Source of the DNA: Acidobacteriota bacterium
GTDB lineage: Bacteria > Acidobacteriota > Terriglobia > Acidiferrales > UBA7541
DNA length: 58,350 nt
Assembly: GCA_003224085.1 (NCBI GenBank)
Contig: QHYK01000058.1
Span: 1-58,350 of the forward strand
Reading direction: 5' to 3'
Part shown: positions 33,130-45,903 of the stretch, in pieces
How positions within the stretch are numbered: the stretch's first letter is position 1
How the letters are laid out: each line of letters starts with the position of its first letter
Notes under the pieces: model-generated
What the model was told of the DNA's origin: nothing
The model's input: only the letters and a program-made list of their open reading frames with translations
Databases searched by the model: none
Position numbers and translations under genes: made by a program

Positions 33130-35550
33130 ATGGCACGCACGGCGCAAGAAGTCCTCGAGTTCGACAAGCTGCGGGAATTGCTGCGGCGGCGCACTACGTG
33201 TGCGCCGGGACGGCGCGCGGTGGATGCGCTTGAGCCGGGAACCAGTCGCGTCACGCTGGAATCCGCGTTCGCCCTGATTCGCGAAGCGCGCGAATGGCTG
33301 CGCGGTGGCGGCGAACTCGGGTTTGGCGCGCTGGCCGACCCGCAAGGCTGGCTCGAAAGCATGGAAGGGCCGGGCGCAGTGCTGGAGCCGGGAGAATTGC
33401 TCGATGCGGCGTCGCTGCTGGAAACCGCGGGCTGGCTCGGTCAGCAATTTCGCGAGGAAGCGGCGAAGTTTCCCCTGCTTGCGGCACGCGCCGCTTCGAC
33501 GGGCGATTTTCGCGACGTGCACGCCGCGATTCGCCGCTGCCTGTTGCCGAACGGCGGGATCAGCGACGACGCATCGACGGCGCTAAAGCGCATTCGCGCC
33601 AGCATCACCGAGACGCGGGAATCCATTCAAAAAACGCTGCAGCAGATTCTGCGCGCGCGGAACGGGGAGCCGGGAGAGGACTACGTTACGCTGCGCAACG
33701 AACGATTCGTAATTCCTGTGCGTGCGGAGCACCGGCGCAGCGTGCCCGGCTTGGTGCACGGCGTCAGCGCGACCGGCCAAACGGTGTTCCTGGAGCCGTT
33801 TGAAACCGTGGAGGCCAACAATCAACTCGTGCAGCTGGCCGAGGACGAGGCCGCGGAGATGGCGCGGATTTTGCGCGAACTCACGGAGAGGCTGCAGGCC
33901 ATTCGCGGACCGCTAGAAGCCGCCGCTCGGACGATCGCGGAATTGGACGGCGTTTTTGCGCGTGCGCGATTTGCGCGCGATTTCGATGCCCACAGGCCGG
34001 AATTTTCCGAGGCCAATGAGTTGCGGCTGGAGGCCGCGCGCCACCCCGTGCTGGAAGACAAGCTCAAAAAAGAAAATCGCGCGATTGTTCCGATGACGCT
34101 TTCGCTCGGTGGACAAGAGCGAGTACTGGTGATCAGCGGGCCGAATACCGGCGGCAAAACGGTGGCACTGAAAACTGTGGGGATGGCCGCGCTGGCCGCG
34201 CAAGCGGGGATTCCCGTGGCCGCCGAACGGGCGGTTTTGCCGATCTTCGACCGCGTACTGGTGGACATTGGCGATGAACAATCGATTGCCGCCGACCTCT
34301 CCACGTTTTCCGCGCACATGTTGAATCTGAAAAGCATGCTCGAAGCCGCTACGCCGCTATCACTCGCGCTTGTGGATGAAATGGGAACGGGAACGGCCCC
34401 CGAAGAGGGTGCGGCGCTCGCGGTGGCGCTGCTCGATGAATTTCGCGCCAGAAATTGCTTCGTCTTGGCGACTACGCATCACGACCGGCTGAAAACTTAC
34501 GCTGCCACGACGCCCGGTGTCGTGAATGCCGCGGTTGAATTCGACGACGTGAACCTGCGGCCGACCTACCGCTTGATGGTGGGTGTCCCGGGCGGCTCGA
34601 GTGGCATTGCCATGGCGCAGCGGCTGGGGATGGCCAAGGGCATCATTGAACGCGCCCGCTCGTTGTTGACCCCGGAATCGCGCGAAGCCGCAGACCTCAT
34701 CGCCTATTTGCACCGCAGCCGCGACGAACTCGGCCGCCTGCAGCAGCAAATGACGGCGGAGCGGCATGCCCTGGAAGAGGAACGCAAGAAATTGCGGACG
34801 GAGTGGGTGGAACGCCAGCAAAAGCGCATCAAAGAACTCGAAGCGCAGTTTGCACAGATGCAGAGGCGCTTTGATGAAAACGTCGCGCGTGTCGTCGAAG
34901 CGGTGAAGGAACGCGAACTGCGCGCGCACCTCGAAAAGAGCGCGCGGCGGAAGATGCAAGATGCCCGCAGCGAGGCGCGCGAAGAATGGAATGCCGCGGT
35001 GGCGCAGACGATTTCGGATGCCCAAGCCGATCTTGGCGCCCCTGGAGCGTCTTGGGAAGCCGTCAGCCCGGACCGGTTGCAGGCCGGCACGAAAATTCGG
35101 GTGCGAGGATTCCGCAAGCCGGTGATTTTTCGGCGACTGGACGGCTCTTCCGCGGAAATCGAAGCCGGGCCGCTGCGCATGAAAGTGGCGCTGGAGGAAA
35201 TCACCGGCATCGAGGGCCCAACCGCTCAAGCCGTCGCCGCCGCGAAGCTTCCGCGCGTTTCCGGCGTCACCGTGCATGCGCCGTCGCGCAACGCTCTGGC
35301 CACCGACGAAATCAAGGTGATCGGAATGACGGTGGAAGAGGCTACCGATCGCCTGGACAAATTCCTGGATGACGCGGCGCTGGAGCACAAACCGCGAGTG
35401 CGCATCATTCACGGCCACGGCACCGGCGCTCTAAGGAAGGGAATTGGCGAATTTCTGGACGCCCATCCTCTGGTTGAGACCCATGCGTTCGAATCGGAAG
35501 AGCACGGGGGCAAGGCCATCACGGTGGTGGAGCTGCGAAACTCGAAATAA
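33130..35550 (+). CDS. mutS2: MutS2 family ATPase/endonuclease
   Basis: An 806-residue protein. The MutS-type ATPase domain has Walker A GPNTGGKT (residues 337-344), STFSAHM, Walker [12 protein letters not shown] and the ATTHHDRLK switch. A long coiled coil lies near residues 530-620, then a KOW/OB-like segment. The C-terminal Smr nuclease domain has the [12 protein letters not shown] motif near 761. MutS2 proteins suppress homologous recombination or rescue collided ribosomes, depending on the organism. Length is normal. It follows the LOG-like gene by nine bases, with no clear SD, so it may be translationally coupled. Confidence 0.96.
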   Translation: MARTAQEVLEFDKLRELLRRRTTCAPGRRAVDALEPGTSRVTLESAFALIREAREWLRGGGELGFGALADPQGWLESMEGPGAVLEPGELLDAASLLETAGWLGQQFREEAAKFPLLAARAASTGDFRDVHAAIRRCLLPNGGISDDASTALKRIRASITETRESIQKTLQQILRARNGEPGEDYVTLRNERFVIPVRAEHRRSVPGLVHGVSATGQTVFLEPFETVEANNQLVQLAEDEAAEMARILRELTERLQAIRGPLEAAARTIAELDGVFARARFARDFDAHRPEFSEANELRLEAARHPVLEDKLKKENRAIVPMTLSLGGQERVLVISGPNTGGKTVALKTVGMAALAAQAGIPVAAERAVLPIFDRVLVDIGDEQSIAADLSTFSAHMLNLKSMLEAATPLSLALVDEMGTGTAPEEGAALAVALLDEFRARNCFVLATTHHDRLKTYAATTPGVVNAAVEFDDVNLRPTYRLMVGVPGGSSGIAMAQRLGMAKGIIERARSLLTPESREAADLIAYLHRSRDELGRLQQQMTAERHALEEERKKLRTEWVERQQKRIKELEAQFAQMQRRFDENVARVVEAVKERELRAHLEKSARRKMQDARSEAREEWNAAVAQTISDAQADLGAPGASWEAVSPDRLQAGTKIRVRGFRKPVIFRRLDGSSAEIEAGPLRMKVALEEITGIEGPTAQAVAAAKLPRVSGVTVHAPSRNALATDEIKVIGMTVEEATDRLDKFLDDAALEHKPRVRIIHGHGTGALRKGIGEFLDAHPLVETHAFESEEHGGKAITVVELRNSK

Positions 35551-35737
35551 AATACGAACTTCGGTAATCGAAGCTCGAAAATCGAGGGTCGAAGCCCGGA
35601 AAATGAAAGCCCAAGGCCAGAGCCGAAAGACAAACGGAACGCGAATTTCGATTTTCGAATTTCCAATTTCCAATTTCGATTCTCTTGTTTACTATACTCC
35701 CCGCATCCGCTTCACCAGTTCGCGACGAGGTGGCTTG

Positions 35738-37102
35738 ATGAGAATTCCTGGACATGCCGCGGCTCCCGGGAGAAGTAGGTGTGGAACCAGCGGATCCGGG
35801 GCCTGGCTCGCTTTCTTGTTGGCAGTGCTGTCTTGCTTGACGGTCCCGGCGCGCTCCCCTGCGCAAGCCGCAAAGCGCAGCGTCGTTCGCCCGGGCCGGG
35901 TGCTCGACGTGCGCACAGGAGAATTGCGCCCGAGTCAAGCCATCGTCATCGAAGGCGAAAAGATCTTGCAGATGGGGCCCGCCGGCGAAGTGAAACCAGC
36001 CGCTGGCGATACCACGATCGATTTGCCCGAAGCTACCTTGCTTCCGGGCTTGATCGATGCTCACACGCACCTGACCTTCGACCTGAACTCGCTCGGATAT
36101 ACGGGGCTCGGCATCTCCACAGCGCGCGAAGCTTTGCACGGTGCGAGGAACGCGCGGCGCACTTTGGAAGCGGGCTTCACCACCGTGCGCAATGTCGGCG
36201 CTCGCGATTACGCGGACATCGCGTTGCGCGACGCCATCAATGACGGCGACGTGGTCGGCCCGCGCATGGTTGCCTCGGGACCGGCGCTTGGCATTACCGG
36301 CGGTCACTGCGATGAGAACCTGTTGCCGCCCGCGTTTCATTTTTTCTCCAGCGGAGTTGCTGACGGCATCGAAGCTGTGCAACACAAAGTGCGCGAAGTC
36401 ATCAAGTACGGGGCGGAGGTGATCAAGATTTGCGCCACCGGCGGTGTGCTCTCGAAGGGCGATGATCCGAACGCGTCGCAGTTCACGCTGGAAGAAATGA
36501 AGGCCATTGTCGCCGATGCCCATCGGCTCGGACGGCGCGTGGCTGCGCACGCGCACGGCGCCGAAGGCGTGCGCTGGGCTTCGGAGGCCGGAGTGGACTC
36601 CGTGGAGCACGGCCACTTGATGGACGACGCGGCCATCGCCACGCTGAAGAAAAATGGAACGTGGCTCGTGCCGACGCTTTTTCTGACCGAGTACATGCAG
36701 CAAAACATGGAGCGCAGCGAGGTGCCGGAGTTTTCCAGACAAAAAATGCGCTGGATCGCCGGCGCTGCTCAGCAAAATGTAAAAAAGGCGTTCGATGCCG
36801 GCGTGAAAGTGGCGTTCGGCACGGACGCGGCGGTTTACCCGCATGGTTTGAACGCCGGTGAGTTTCACGTCTACGTGAAACTGGGCATGACTCCGTTGGC
36901 GGCCATTCAGACGGCGACAATTAACGCAGCGGATCTGCTCGGCGGGACATGGACGAAGCAGGTCGGCACGGTGGAGCCGGGCAAATTTGCCGACTTGGTT
37001 GCCGTAGACGGCGATCCGACCAAGGACGTCACCCTTCTGGAGCACGTGAAATTCGTGATGAAGGGCGGCGTGGTGTACAAGAACGATTACACGAAGCGCT
37101 GA
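35738..37102 (+). CDS. Secreted metal-dependent amidohydrolase
   Basis: A protein of about 454 residues with a signal peptide after a basic N-terminus ([20 protein letters not shown], cleavage near AQA). The amidohydrolase metal site is intact: DAHTHL, the probable carbamylated Lys in [15 protein letters not shown] and VEHGHL, and the catalytic Asp in FGTDAAVYP. It belongs to the imidazolonepropionase-like / Xaa-Pro dipeptidase group. The substrate is probably a peptide or cyclic amide. GAGG lies seven bases before the ATG 35738; the open frame extends upstream without support. It lies three bases ahead of dnaG and may be co-transcribed with it. Confidence 0.9.
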   Translation: MRIPGHAAAPGRSRCGTSGSGAWLAFLLAVLSCLTVPARSPAQAAKRSVVRPGRVLDVRTGELRPSQAIVIEGEKILQMGPAGEVKPAAGDTTIDLPEATLLPGLIDAHTHLTFDLNSLGYTGLGISTAREALHGARNARRTLEAGFTTVRNVGARDYADIALRDAINDGDVVGPRMVASGPALGITGGHCDENLLPPAFHFFSSGVADGIEAVQHKVREVIKYGAEVIKICATGGVLSKGDDPNASQFTLEEMKAIVADAHRLGRRVAAHAHGAEGVRWASEAGVDSVEHGHLMDDAAIATLKKNGTWLVPTLFLTEYMQQNMERSEVPEFSRQKMRWIAGAAQQNVKKAFDAGVKVAFGTDAAVYPHGLNAGEFHVYVKLGMTPLAAIQTATINAADLLGGTWTKQVGTVEPGKFADLVAVDGDPTKDVTLLEHVKFVMKGGVVYKNDYTKR

Positions 37103-37105
37103 GAA

Positions 37106-38872
37106 ATGGCAGAAGCGGGATCCGTTGCGGAGCGAGTGAAGCAGCAAGCCGACATTGTTCGGGTTGTTGGCGAATACGTGCGCCTCAAAAAGACGGGCAA
37201 GGATCTTAGCGGGCTCTGTCCGTTTCACCAGGAAAAGACACCGTCGTTCACCGTTTCCCCCAGCAAGCAGATTTTTTACTGCTTCGGCTGCCACAAGGGC
37301 GGCGACGTCTTCAACTTCGTGATGGACATGGAGAAGTGCGAGTTTCCGGAAGCAATGAAACTCGTCGCGGAGAAATGCGGAATCTCTATTCCTCAGCCCA
37401 AGGAAAGTTCTGCGGAAGGACGCAAAGAAAATCAACAGCGCGCGACGCTTGTGGAAATGCACCGCGAAGCGCAAGCGTTCTTCGTGAAGCAATTGGAAGG
37501 AACGCTGGAAGGCAAGGCGGCGCGAGCGTACCTCGAAGACCGCGGCTTGGATAAAGAGGCCATGTTGCGATTTGGCATCGGCTATGCACCGAGCGGCGGG
37601 GACTTGCTTTTGCGGCATTGGAAAGCGAAGTACCCTGAAAAACTGCTGGTCGAGTCCGGCTTAATTGCGCGAGATCAGCAGGGCGGAAAATTATTCGATC
37701 GTTTCCGCCGGCGCATCACGTTTCCGATTGCAAACGAATCGGGGAAAATCGTGGCCTTTGGGTGCCGCGCACTGGGCGACGACCAACCGAAATATCTGAA
37801 TTCGCCCGAATCGCCCATCTATTCCAAAAGCAACGTGCTGTATCACCTGGACCGCGCGAAAGAGGGCATCCGCCGCCAGGACTTCGTGATATTGGTCGAA
37901 GGTTACATGGACGCGATTGCCGTGGCGCGCGCGGGAATCAGTAACGTGGCGGCCAGTTGCGGAACCAGTCTCGCGGAGCAGCAAATCAAGTTGCTCAGCC
38001 GCTTCACCAAGCGCGTCGTAGTGAACTACGACCCCGATGCCGCTGGCCAATCCGCCACCGAGCGGTCGCTCGCGCTGCTGCTGGAGCGCGATTTTGAAGT
38101 GCGGGTTCTTGCGCTTCCGCCCATTGGCGACAAAAAAGCCGACCCCGATCTCTACATCCGCGAAAAGGGTGCGGAGGAATATCAAAAGCGCCTGAAGGAA
38201 GCGCCGTCTTACGTGGATTACCTGATCTCGCGCGCCCGGCAGATGGATTTGAGCACCGGCGAAGGCAAAAGCCGCGCGGTGAATTTTCTCTTGCCGTACG
38301 TCCAGAAAATCCCGAATCGCATTTTGCGCTCCGAGTGGGCCACACGAATCGCGCAGCAGCTCCGCCTCGAGGAGCCCGTCTTGCGCGCGGCGCTGAGCAA
38401 AGCTGCGGCCGAGCGGCGCAGCGAGTTGAAGCTCCAGCCGGAATTAGTGGCTAGAACGGCAAAGCCGGTTGAGCGGCGGCTGATTCGCATGCTGGCGGAG
38501 GCGGAAGGATTCCGCCAGGAGCTGGCGCAGCGTCTGCAAAACGTGCGGCTCTACCAGGGACTGGAGACGGAAAAGATTTTCGCGGCGCTGCTTATGGCCA
38601 ACCTTTCCCCCCAACCGGTCGAAGCGACAGAAGTAGCGGCAAGGCTGGAAGAGCGCGACCGGCGGCTGCTGTTCGAGATCCTGTTCGAGGAAGCCAGCGA
38701 ACCGACCTGGGAAGAGGCGCTAAGCTGTATCGAAGCGCTAGAGCATCGTCAAGCCGAGCAAGAACTGGCTGAAGTGCAGCGCAGCATCGAGGCTAACCCG
38801 GCGGGCCCCGGGTTGCGCGATTTGCTGACCCGCAAGCAAGAACTGATGCGCCGGCTGGCCGCCGCGCGGTGA
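37106..38872 (+). CDS. dnaG: DNA primase
   Basis: A 588-residue replication primase. The N-terminal CHC2 zinc ribbon is complete (CPFHQEKTPSFTVSPSKQ to FYCFGC), then the catalytic core with YLEDRGLDKEAMLRFGIGY and RRRITFPI. The TOPRIM domain has VEGYMDAIAVARAG and VVNYDPDAAGQSA (the metal-binding Asp residues), and the C-terminal DnaB-interaction helices follow. It lies three bases after the amidohydrolase stop and is followed, after 440 bases, by rpoD. This is the old rpsU-dnaG-rpoD order without rpsU. Confidence 0.97.
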   Translation: MAEAGSVAERVKQQADIVRVVGEYVRLKKTGKDLSGLCPFHQEKTPSFTVSPSKQIFYCFGCHKGGDVFNFVMDMEKCEFPEAMKLVAEKCGISIPQPKESSAEGRKENQQRATLVEMHREAQAFFVKQLEGTLEGKAARAYLEDRGLDKEAMLRFGIGYAPSGGDLLLRHWKAKYPEKLLVESGLIARDQQGGKLFDRFRRRITFPIANESGKIVAFGCRALGDDQPKYLNSPESPIYSKSNVLYHLDRAKEGIRRQDFVILVEGYMDAIAVARAGISNVAASCGTSLAEQQIKLLSRFTKRVVVNYDPDAAGQSATERSLALLLERDFEVRVLALPPIGDKKADPDLYIREKGAEEYQKRLKEAPSYVDYLISRARQMDLSTGEGKSRAVNFLLPYVQKIPNRILRSEWATRIAQQLRLEEPVLRAALSKAAAERRSELKLQPELVARTAKPVERRLIRMLAEAEGFRQELAQRLQNVRLYQGLETEKIFAALLMANLSPQPVEATEVAARLEERDRRLLFEILFEEASEPTWEEALSCIEALEHRQAEQELAEVQRSIEANPAGPGLRDLLTRKQELMRRLAAAR

Positions 38873-39311
38873 CCACCTAAGGCGGCTGCCGCAGGGGAGA
38901 ATCCGGATGCCAAATCGTACCTCCGGGCTGATTTGCCGGCATTCTTGGAGGGGACAGCGTACCGGGGCTAGCTTGCCTTCTTCCGCACATTTCCACGAAC
39001 TAATGGATTGACGGAAAGGCCAGGAAACAGGTAACGTACAAAGGTTTCGCGAGTAACAGTTTTGCCGTTAAATGCATCTATATCTATGTACTTAGCGGCA
39101 GGGGGCCGAGCCCCGAAGGTGCGGGAATCCGGGCAACGCACGGTGGGCGGCGGCGAATGAGCAGCGCGGCACAGAACGATTCAAACAAAAAAGCGAGCGA
39201 TCTTGTGGGGATATCCCCGTGGTTTGCGCCATTGCGCGCCTTTGGCTGTTCGTCCGCCAATAGGCGCACATTGCCTGGAAGGAGTGCGCAGTACGATTGC
39301 GGGAGGAATTT
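38873..39311. other. Intergenic region upstream of rpoD
   Basis: About 440 bases with no credible gene. It contains a possible promoter, TTGACG (39008-39013) and TAACGT (39032-39037) spaced by 18 bases, and a perfect 12-base palindrome GGGGATATCCCC at 39207-39218. Promoters for the housekeeping sigma gene must lie here or upstream in dnaG. The promoter call is weak. Confidence 0.5.
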
Positions 39312-41042
<1,731 letters not shown>

Positions 41043-41214
41043 AAAGAATCTGACATGGAATACAGGCGGCTTTCCGGCATGTTCCGCTAAAGCTCGTCCA
41101 CCGTCCGGCTCGGAGTGAAAATATCCTCGCCCATTCCCCGAGCACACCGTGGGTCGCCGTCGTTCGAGGCGCCAATTTTTGACCGGGCATATGGACACCC
41201 GGATTCCCATCGAT

Positions 41215-41727
41215 TCAATTGCCGGGCTGGCGCGGCCGGAGGAACTTTGCCAGCATTGGTATCGTCCAAACGATGACGAATACCAGAAAAGCTGCGAGGA
41301 TGTACCAAAAGCGCGCCGGACTCGGCGGGTTCTGGGGATGCAGATTGATTTGAATGGCGTAATCAAACACCAGGACATTGAAGAGAAACAGGGCGCAGGC
41401 GAACCACGCAAAATGCGCATTGAGGAAGGCCGTCGTCTCCGCGAGACGCTCGGGTGCAAGCCAATAGTTTTTGTTTGGCAGATTAATCCGTTGTGGCGGG
41501 AGAACCGCAATCATCTTTGGTATCGCGAATCCAATCACCGCAACCACGACGCTTACAACCACCAAAACTCCGAAGAACGCCGGCTTGGGCTGCCAGCCAT
41601 TGGGAACGCCACGCGCGTCAAAGTGAGAGGCCACCACCCCGGGTAACCGAGGATAGACGAGCGAAAAGTGGACGGCTGCGTAAAGCAAAAGCAGCGCAAA
41701 AACCAGCCTGGGCCATCGCGAATCCAA
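41215..41727 (-). CDS. DUF1648-type membrane protein
   Basis: A 170-residue protein with four predicted helices (about residues 8-24, 50-72, 103-125 and 138-160). The segment between helix 1 and 2, YPRLPGVVASHFDARGVPNG, is the DUF1648 pattern found in SdpI-like immunity proteins and related membrane proteins. Function unknown. It converges with rpoD and is divergent from the MscS gene (41868), 140 bases away. Only weak hints of an SD are visible. Confidence 0.75.
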   Translation of the reverse strand: MDSRWPRLVFALLLLYAAVHFSLVYPRLPGVVASHFDARGVPNGWQPKPAFFGVLVVVSVVVAVIGFAIPKMIAVLPPQRINLPNKNYWLAPERLAETTAFLNAHFAWFACALFLFNVLVFDYAIQINLHPQNPPSPARFWYILAAFLVFVIVWTIPMLAKFLRPRQPGN

Positions 41728-41867
41728 GTGCCATCCTCAATCCAAGATTACCGCGCCCTGGGGGGGCAGAGAAAATCCCCAATGGCCAAGGCGAGACCAT
41801 CAAGCTGGTCCGCCTTCGTTGTGCCGAGCCCTTCACCTCATTAGAATGGGAGCTATCACCCCGACCT

Positions 41868-43658
41868 ATGAGACGAGTCCAAAAGATCTTCGCCGTTACC
41901 ATCGTGCTTTTGTTGGGCGCGACGGTCTACGGCCTGATGCGCACGGCCCAGCCTTCTGATGCGCGTCGAAGCGCTGCCAGCGCTTCAGGAACGGCTGCCG
42001 CTCCCAGTGTTGACCAGACCCCCATTCTTACCGCGCAACGATTGGCGAAGATGCCGACGACCCAGGACGAAACGCCGTTCGCGCAAGATGCTCTCGAGAA
42101 GGCTGACAAGGAGATGGATTTAGCCTATGCGGCGGCGGAACGCCAGATGGAGGAGAACCCTCCTCGTCTGAGCGCGGAGGCCAAACAGATCCAGGCGCGG
42201 CTGAAGCAAGCCGAAGACGCCTTGGCTGCGGACAACGCGCTGGTTGAGCGACTGAACGCAGACGAGACCAAAGCCACCGGAGCAAAAAAAGACAGCCTGC
42301 ACGACCAGCTGGTTTTAGCAAAGGCTAACCAGCAGGAGCAGCAGGACGAAGTCGACGATGCGAAGGAAGACCTGGAGCGAGCCGGAGGAGATTCGAGCAG
42401 CCGCATCGAAGCGATGATTCAGGAGCACGATGCCTCTTCGAAGGTGATCGACAATTTCAAAATCAATGTAAGCGCAGCCATCGATCAGCCGGGCCTGGTT
42501 CATCGCTTCTCCGAATGGTGGACGCTTCATCAAAAGCAGCTTCTTCTGTGGGATGCGAAGCGGCAGGCGGAATCCGCAGCTCGAGAGCTTGCCTCCAAGC
42601 ACAAAGCGCTCGAGGCGCAGTCCGACGCGAAGCAACAAAAGGGTGCGCCGGGAGCGCGTGCGAACTCTAGCCAGCCCGCTAATTCGAATGGGCCGAGTTC
42701 CGCGGAATTGGTAAAAGCGGCGAATCAACGCGCGGCGCGGAAGAAGACCCTCGCTTCGCTGGACAAGAGAATCGACAATGAAAAGCAACTTGCCGATACC
42801 TATGCGGGATGGATCGGCGTGGTCGCCGCCAACCAACGCGCGGTCCTCCGCCGCATACTGACGGGCCTCACCATCATTCTTCTGATCGCGCTGTTTGTCA
42901 TTTATTTCGCCACTTTGATGGACAAGCTGGTTGGCCGGCTCAACATGGACCGCCGCCAGATCCAGAGCCTGCACACGGTCACTCATGTGGCGGTGCGCCT
43001 GGCTGGCTTCCTGTTGATTTTGCTGGTGATTATCGGCCCGCCGGGACAGCTTGGAACGTTTCTAGGGCTGGCCGGCGCCGGCCTGACCGTGGCATTGAAA
43101 GATTTCATCGTTGGATTCATCGGCTGGTTTGTGTTGATGGGGAAAAACGGCATTCGCCTGGGAGATTGGGTGGAAATCAACGGCGTAACCGGCGAGGTGG
43201 TCGAGATTGGCCCGTTTCACACCGTTTTGCTGGAAACGGGCAACTGGACCGATTCTGGGCATCCCACCGGGCGGCGCGTTACGTTCACGAACAGTTTCGC
43301 CATTGAGGGCCACTACTTTAATTTTTCCACCACCGGCCAGTGGCTCTGGGATGAATTGCAATTGGTTCTTCCGGCGGGACAGGATCCTTACCCGATCGTC
43401 CAGGAAATCCGAAAAAGAGTTTCGGAAGCTACCAAGGACGGCGCCAAACAGGCCGAGGAAGAATGGCGGCTCGCCACGCGGTCGCGCGAGATGAGTTCGT
43501 TCTCGGTTGAGCCGGCCATCAGCCTGAAGCCGGTGGTCGGCGGCGTCGAACTGGCGGTGCGATACATCACGCGCGCGAATGAACGGTATCAATTGCGCGC
43601 CCAATTGTATCAAGACGCCGTAGAAATGCTGGGCGGAAAAAAAGTCCCCGTGACATAA
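41868..43658 (+). CDS. MscS-family mechanosensitive channel with long coiled coil
   Basis: A protein of about 596 residues. There is an N-terminal signal or anchor helix (VTIVLLLGATVYGLM), then about 260 residues of Glu/Lys/Ala-rich coiled coil. A membrane region from about 320 follows (ILTGLTIILLIALFVIYFA and others), the MscS pore helix with LGLAGAGLTVALKDFIVGFI, and the beta domain (GIRLGDWVEINGVTGEVVEI). It probably releases solutes under hypo-osmotic stress. The periplasmic coiled coil resembles MscK/MscM-like large MscS proteins. The start ATG at 41868 has only a distant GGGAG, so the true start could be elsewhere in the long upstream frame. Confidence 0.88.
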   Translation: MRRVQKIFAVTIVLLLGATVYGLMRTAQPSDARRSAASASGTAAAPSVDQTPILTAQRLAKMPTTQDETPFAQDALEKADKEMDLAYAAAERQMEENPPRLSAEAKQIQARLKQAEDALAADNALVERLNADETKATGAKKDSLHDQLVLAKANQQEQQDEVDDAKEDLERAGGDSSSRIEAMIQEHDASSKVIDNFKINVSAAIDQPGLVHRFSEWWTLHQKQLLLWDAKRQAESAARELASKHKALEAQSDAKQQKGAPGARANSSQPANSNGPSSAELVKAANQRAARKKTLASLDKRIDNEKQLADTYAGWIGVVAANQRAVLRRILTGLTIILLIALFVIYFATLMDKLVGRLNMDRRQIQSLHTVTHVAVRLAGFLLILLVIIGPPGQLGTFLGLAGAGLTVALKDFIVGFIGWFVLMGKNGIRLGDWVEINGVTGEVVEIGPFHTVLLETGNWTDSGHPTGRRVTFTNSFAIEGHYFNFSTTGQWLWDELQLVLPAGQDPYPIVQEIRKRVSEATKDGAKQAEEEWRLATRSREMSSFSVEPAISLKPVVGGVELAVRYITRANERYQLRAQLYQDAVEMLGGKKVPVT

Positions 43659-43681
43659 ACCAGCCGGGCTGGCCGGGAATT

Positions 43682-45004
43682 CTAGCTCGAAGCCCGGCGC
43701 ATGAGCTGGCGCGCGCGGATGGCCGAAATGGTCGAGCCGGTGTACAGCAGCGCGAGCAAGGCGTAACCCGCAATGAGCCCGGCGCCCTGGGATACCCAAC
43801 CGAGCGCGAAGCTCATCAGCAATTGCACTACGGTTGTGAAAATGGCCATCGCCGACTGCGTGCGCCCCATGAAATGTTTCGGGACGATGGACATCAGAGA
43901 AGACTGAGCGATCACGCCGCCCAGCGCGCGACAGAATCCGAAAATCAGCTGCATCGTCACCGCGCCCAGGAGGAAGGCGACGAATGGAGTGGCCATATGT
44001 CCAGCCGCCAATACGGCGCAAGCGGCAACGTACAGCGGCATGCGCTTGGCGCCCGGAAGCTGGCTGGCGATCAGCCCGCCACAAACCGCGCCGGTGGCCC
44101 AGCCTGCTTCCAGAAAACCCAGTCCCGGCGCGCCGGCATGAAGGATGTCGTTGGCCAAAGCGACTAGAACGACGTTGGCGCTGACGACTCCCGCCATCAT
44201 GATCGAGTGCGTAATTCCCAGCGCCCGCACCAAGGGCTGCTCCCTCAGATATACGAACCCTTCCCTCATGTCGGCATACACCGCGAGCGAGAGGCCCGCC
44301 TCCGCGATCTCCGGCATCTCTCCGCTTTCCAGCGCTTCGGCCGTTGCTTCGGTGGCTTCGTTGAACTCGCGCGGATACTTTTGCCGGTCGCGCGGCGAAA
44401 CGTATCCCTGCCGCACGCGGTACAGGCAATACGCGGAAACAAAATAAGTCGCGCCGTCAATGGCTAGGATGCCCGCGATCCCGGCGGTGTTATAAAGGAA
44501 GCCCACACACGCGCCGGCGATCAGCATGCCGCTTTGCACGCCTATCAAAACGGCGGCATTGGCTCCGGTGAACTGGCTCGGCGGAATCACTTCCTGCACC
44601 AGCGCGTTCACGGTGGCCCAGTACATCGCGGAGCCCGTGCCGGTAATCAGCGTCATGCCGTAGAGGTGCCAGAGTTGCAGATGCCCTCGCCACGCGATGT
44701 ACGCCGCGAGCAATACGAACAACCCGCGCACGAGGTCCAGCAGGACGCCCAGGTAGCGCCGGTCGAAGCGGTCGATGAGCACGCCGCCGAGGAACGGCAC
44801 GAACAGCCCGGGAATGGTCATGACGATGACCTGCCAACTGACTTTGACGGTTGAATGCGTGGCCGCGAGGATGTACCAGCTCACGCCGGCGAAGTTCATG
44901 CCGCTGCCAAAGAGCGACACGAACATGGCCACAAAAAAATAGCGGAATCCGCGCTGGGCCCAGATGAGGTTCCAATCGACTCGAGGTGCGGTTGCCGTGG
45001 CCAT
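43682..45004 (-). CDS. MFS transporter (MFS_3-type exporter)
   Basis: A protein of about 440 residues with 12 hydrophobic segments. Helix 1 contains FVAMFVSLFGSGMNFAGVSW; the loop 2-3 motif is FLGGVLIDRFDRRYLGVLLD, close to the MFS signature G-x3-D-R-x2-R; a charged linker lies between helices 6 and 7. It resembles enterobactin-exporter or macrolide-efflux type MFS proteins, so it probably exports a small molecule. The start is at 45004; an extra 17 residues to 45055 are possible. It is convergent with the MscS gene and divergent from the DUF3052-like gene. Confidence 0.9.
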   Translation of the reverse strand: MATATAPRVDWNLIWAQRGFRYFFVAMFVSLFGSGMNFAGVSWYILAATHSTVKVSWQVIVMTIPGLFVPFLGGVLIDRFDRRYLGVLLDLVRGLFVLLAAYIAWRGHLQLWHLYGMTLITGTGSAMYWATVNALVQEVIPPSQFTGANAAVLIGVQSGMLIAGACVGFLYNTAGIAGILAIDGATYFVSAYCLYRVRQGYVSPRDRQKYPREFNEATEATAEALESGEMPEIAEAGLSLAVYADMREGFVYLREQPLVRALGITHSIMMAGVVSANVVLVALANDILHAGAPGLGFLEAGWATGAVCGGLIASQLPGAKRMPLYVAACAVLAAGHMATPFVAFLLGAVTMQLIFGFCRALGGVIAQSSLMSIVPKHFMGRTQSAMAIFTTVVQLLMSFALGWVSQGAGLIAGYALLALLYTGSTISAIRARQLMRRASS

Positions 45005-45101
45005 AAAACTCTTTAGCTTACTATTGTGGCTGAAATTGCAGCCGACGCATGCCAAGAAGAGTTAAACTCTTCCAACAATTTGGCCGGGGAAGGCGGGCTC
45101 G

Positions 45102-45710
45102 ATGGGGAACGAAGCGACGTGCAAGGCGCGGTTTGGCAAGCAGGAATCGGAAGGGAAGGCGTTACTCGAAACGAGTGAAGTTCTCTTTCGCGGCGACTTC
45201 CGGCTGAAGATTCCTTTTTCCAGCATCAAATCGGCGAAGACGGTGAACGGTGAGCTGCGTTTGCAGACGGCCGAAGGTCTTGCGGTTTTCCAGCTTGGCG
45301 CGACGTCGGCGAAGTGGTGTGAAAAAATTCTTCATCCTAAATCGCGCATCGAAAAGCTTGGCGTCAAGTCCGGAGCAAAGGTTTCGTTGATCGGCAAATT
45401 GGACTCGGAGTTCCTTCGAGAGGTCGGCGAGCTCACTAAATCCGTTATGCAAGGCAAAGTTGCATCGGACGCCGAGCACCTCTTCTTCGCGGCAGATTCG
45501 AAAGGAGATTTTTCGGCGCTATCCAAAATCGCAAAAGGCCTATCTGGCGCGACGGCTCTCTGGATCGTCTACCCCAAGGGCCAGAAACACATCACGGAAA
45601 ACGATGTCCTGGCCGCCGGCCGCAAGTCCGGCCTGAAGGACGTAAAAGTCGTGGGCTTCTCCGCCACGCACACTGCATTGAAATTTGTGATTCCTGCAGA
45701 TCGGCGATGA
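45102..45710 (+). CDS. DUF3052-like hypothetical protein
   Basis: A 202-residue soluble protein. The N-terminal part (residues 20-85) looks like a small beta-rich fold (VLFRGDFRLKIPFSSIKSAK). The C-terminal half carries ATALWIVYPKGQ and KDVKVVGFSATHTALKFV, resembling the DUF3052 pattern. No activity is known. It is divergent from the MFS gene; a weak hairpin follows the stop at 45747-45763. ATG 45102 is the likely start, with no strong SD. Family assignment is tentative. Confidence 0.7.
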   Translation: MGNEATCKARFGKQESEGKALLETSEVLFRGDFRLKIPFSSIKSAKTVNGELRLQTAEGLAVFQLGATSAKWCEKILHPKSRIEKLGVKSGAKVSLIGKLDSEFLREVGELTKSVMQGKVASDAEHLFFAADSKGDFSALSKIAKGLSGATALWIVYPKGQKHITENDVLAAGRKSGLKDVKVVGFSATHTALKFVIPADRR

Positions 45711-45746
45711 ATCTTAAGGCAGCGGTGATGGTGGCTTCGATAGGCC

Positions 45747-45766
45747 AGGTCGCAAAACGACCTTTC
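45747..45766 (+). terminator. Weak terminator-like hairpin
   Basis: AGGTCG (45747-45752) pairs with CGACCT (45758-45763) around a five-base loop, with only three T following. It may end the DUF3052-like transcript. Confidence 0.35.
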
Positions 45767-45903
45767 AATTTAAAGGGTTAGGAGAAAACTGGCAGCGTCA
45801 TCCCTTCCCACCCACTTGAGGAGGTATCTCTTTGATTTCTTGATTTCCTAAATGTAACGAGTCGCGGTTTCGCTCCGGTGGCCAGGGCCGCTATGATGTT
45901 TCG

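Noticed and set aside
35519-37618. A 699-residue minus frame opposite the amidohydrolase and dnaG
   Set aside because: It spans two real genes and has no membrane, signal or domain pattern.
43062-44429. A 455-residue minus frame crossing the MscS and MFS genes
   Set aside because: It overlaps the MscS gene antisense and the MFS gene in another frame; both have strong family motifs.
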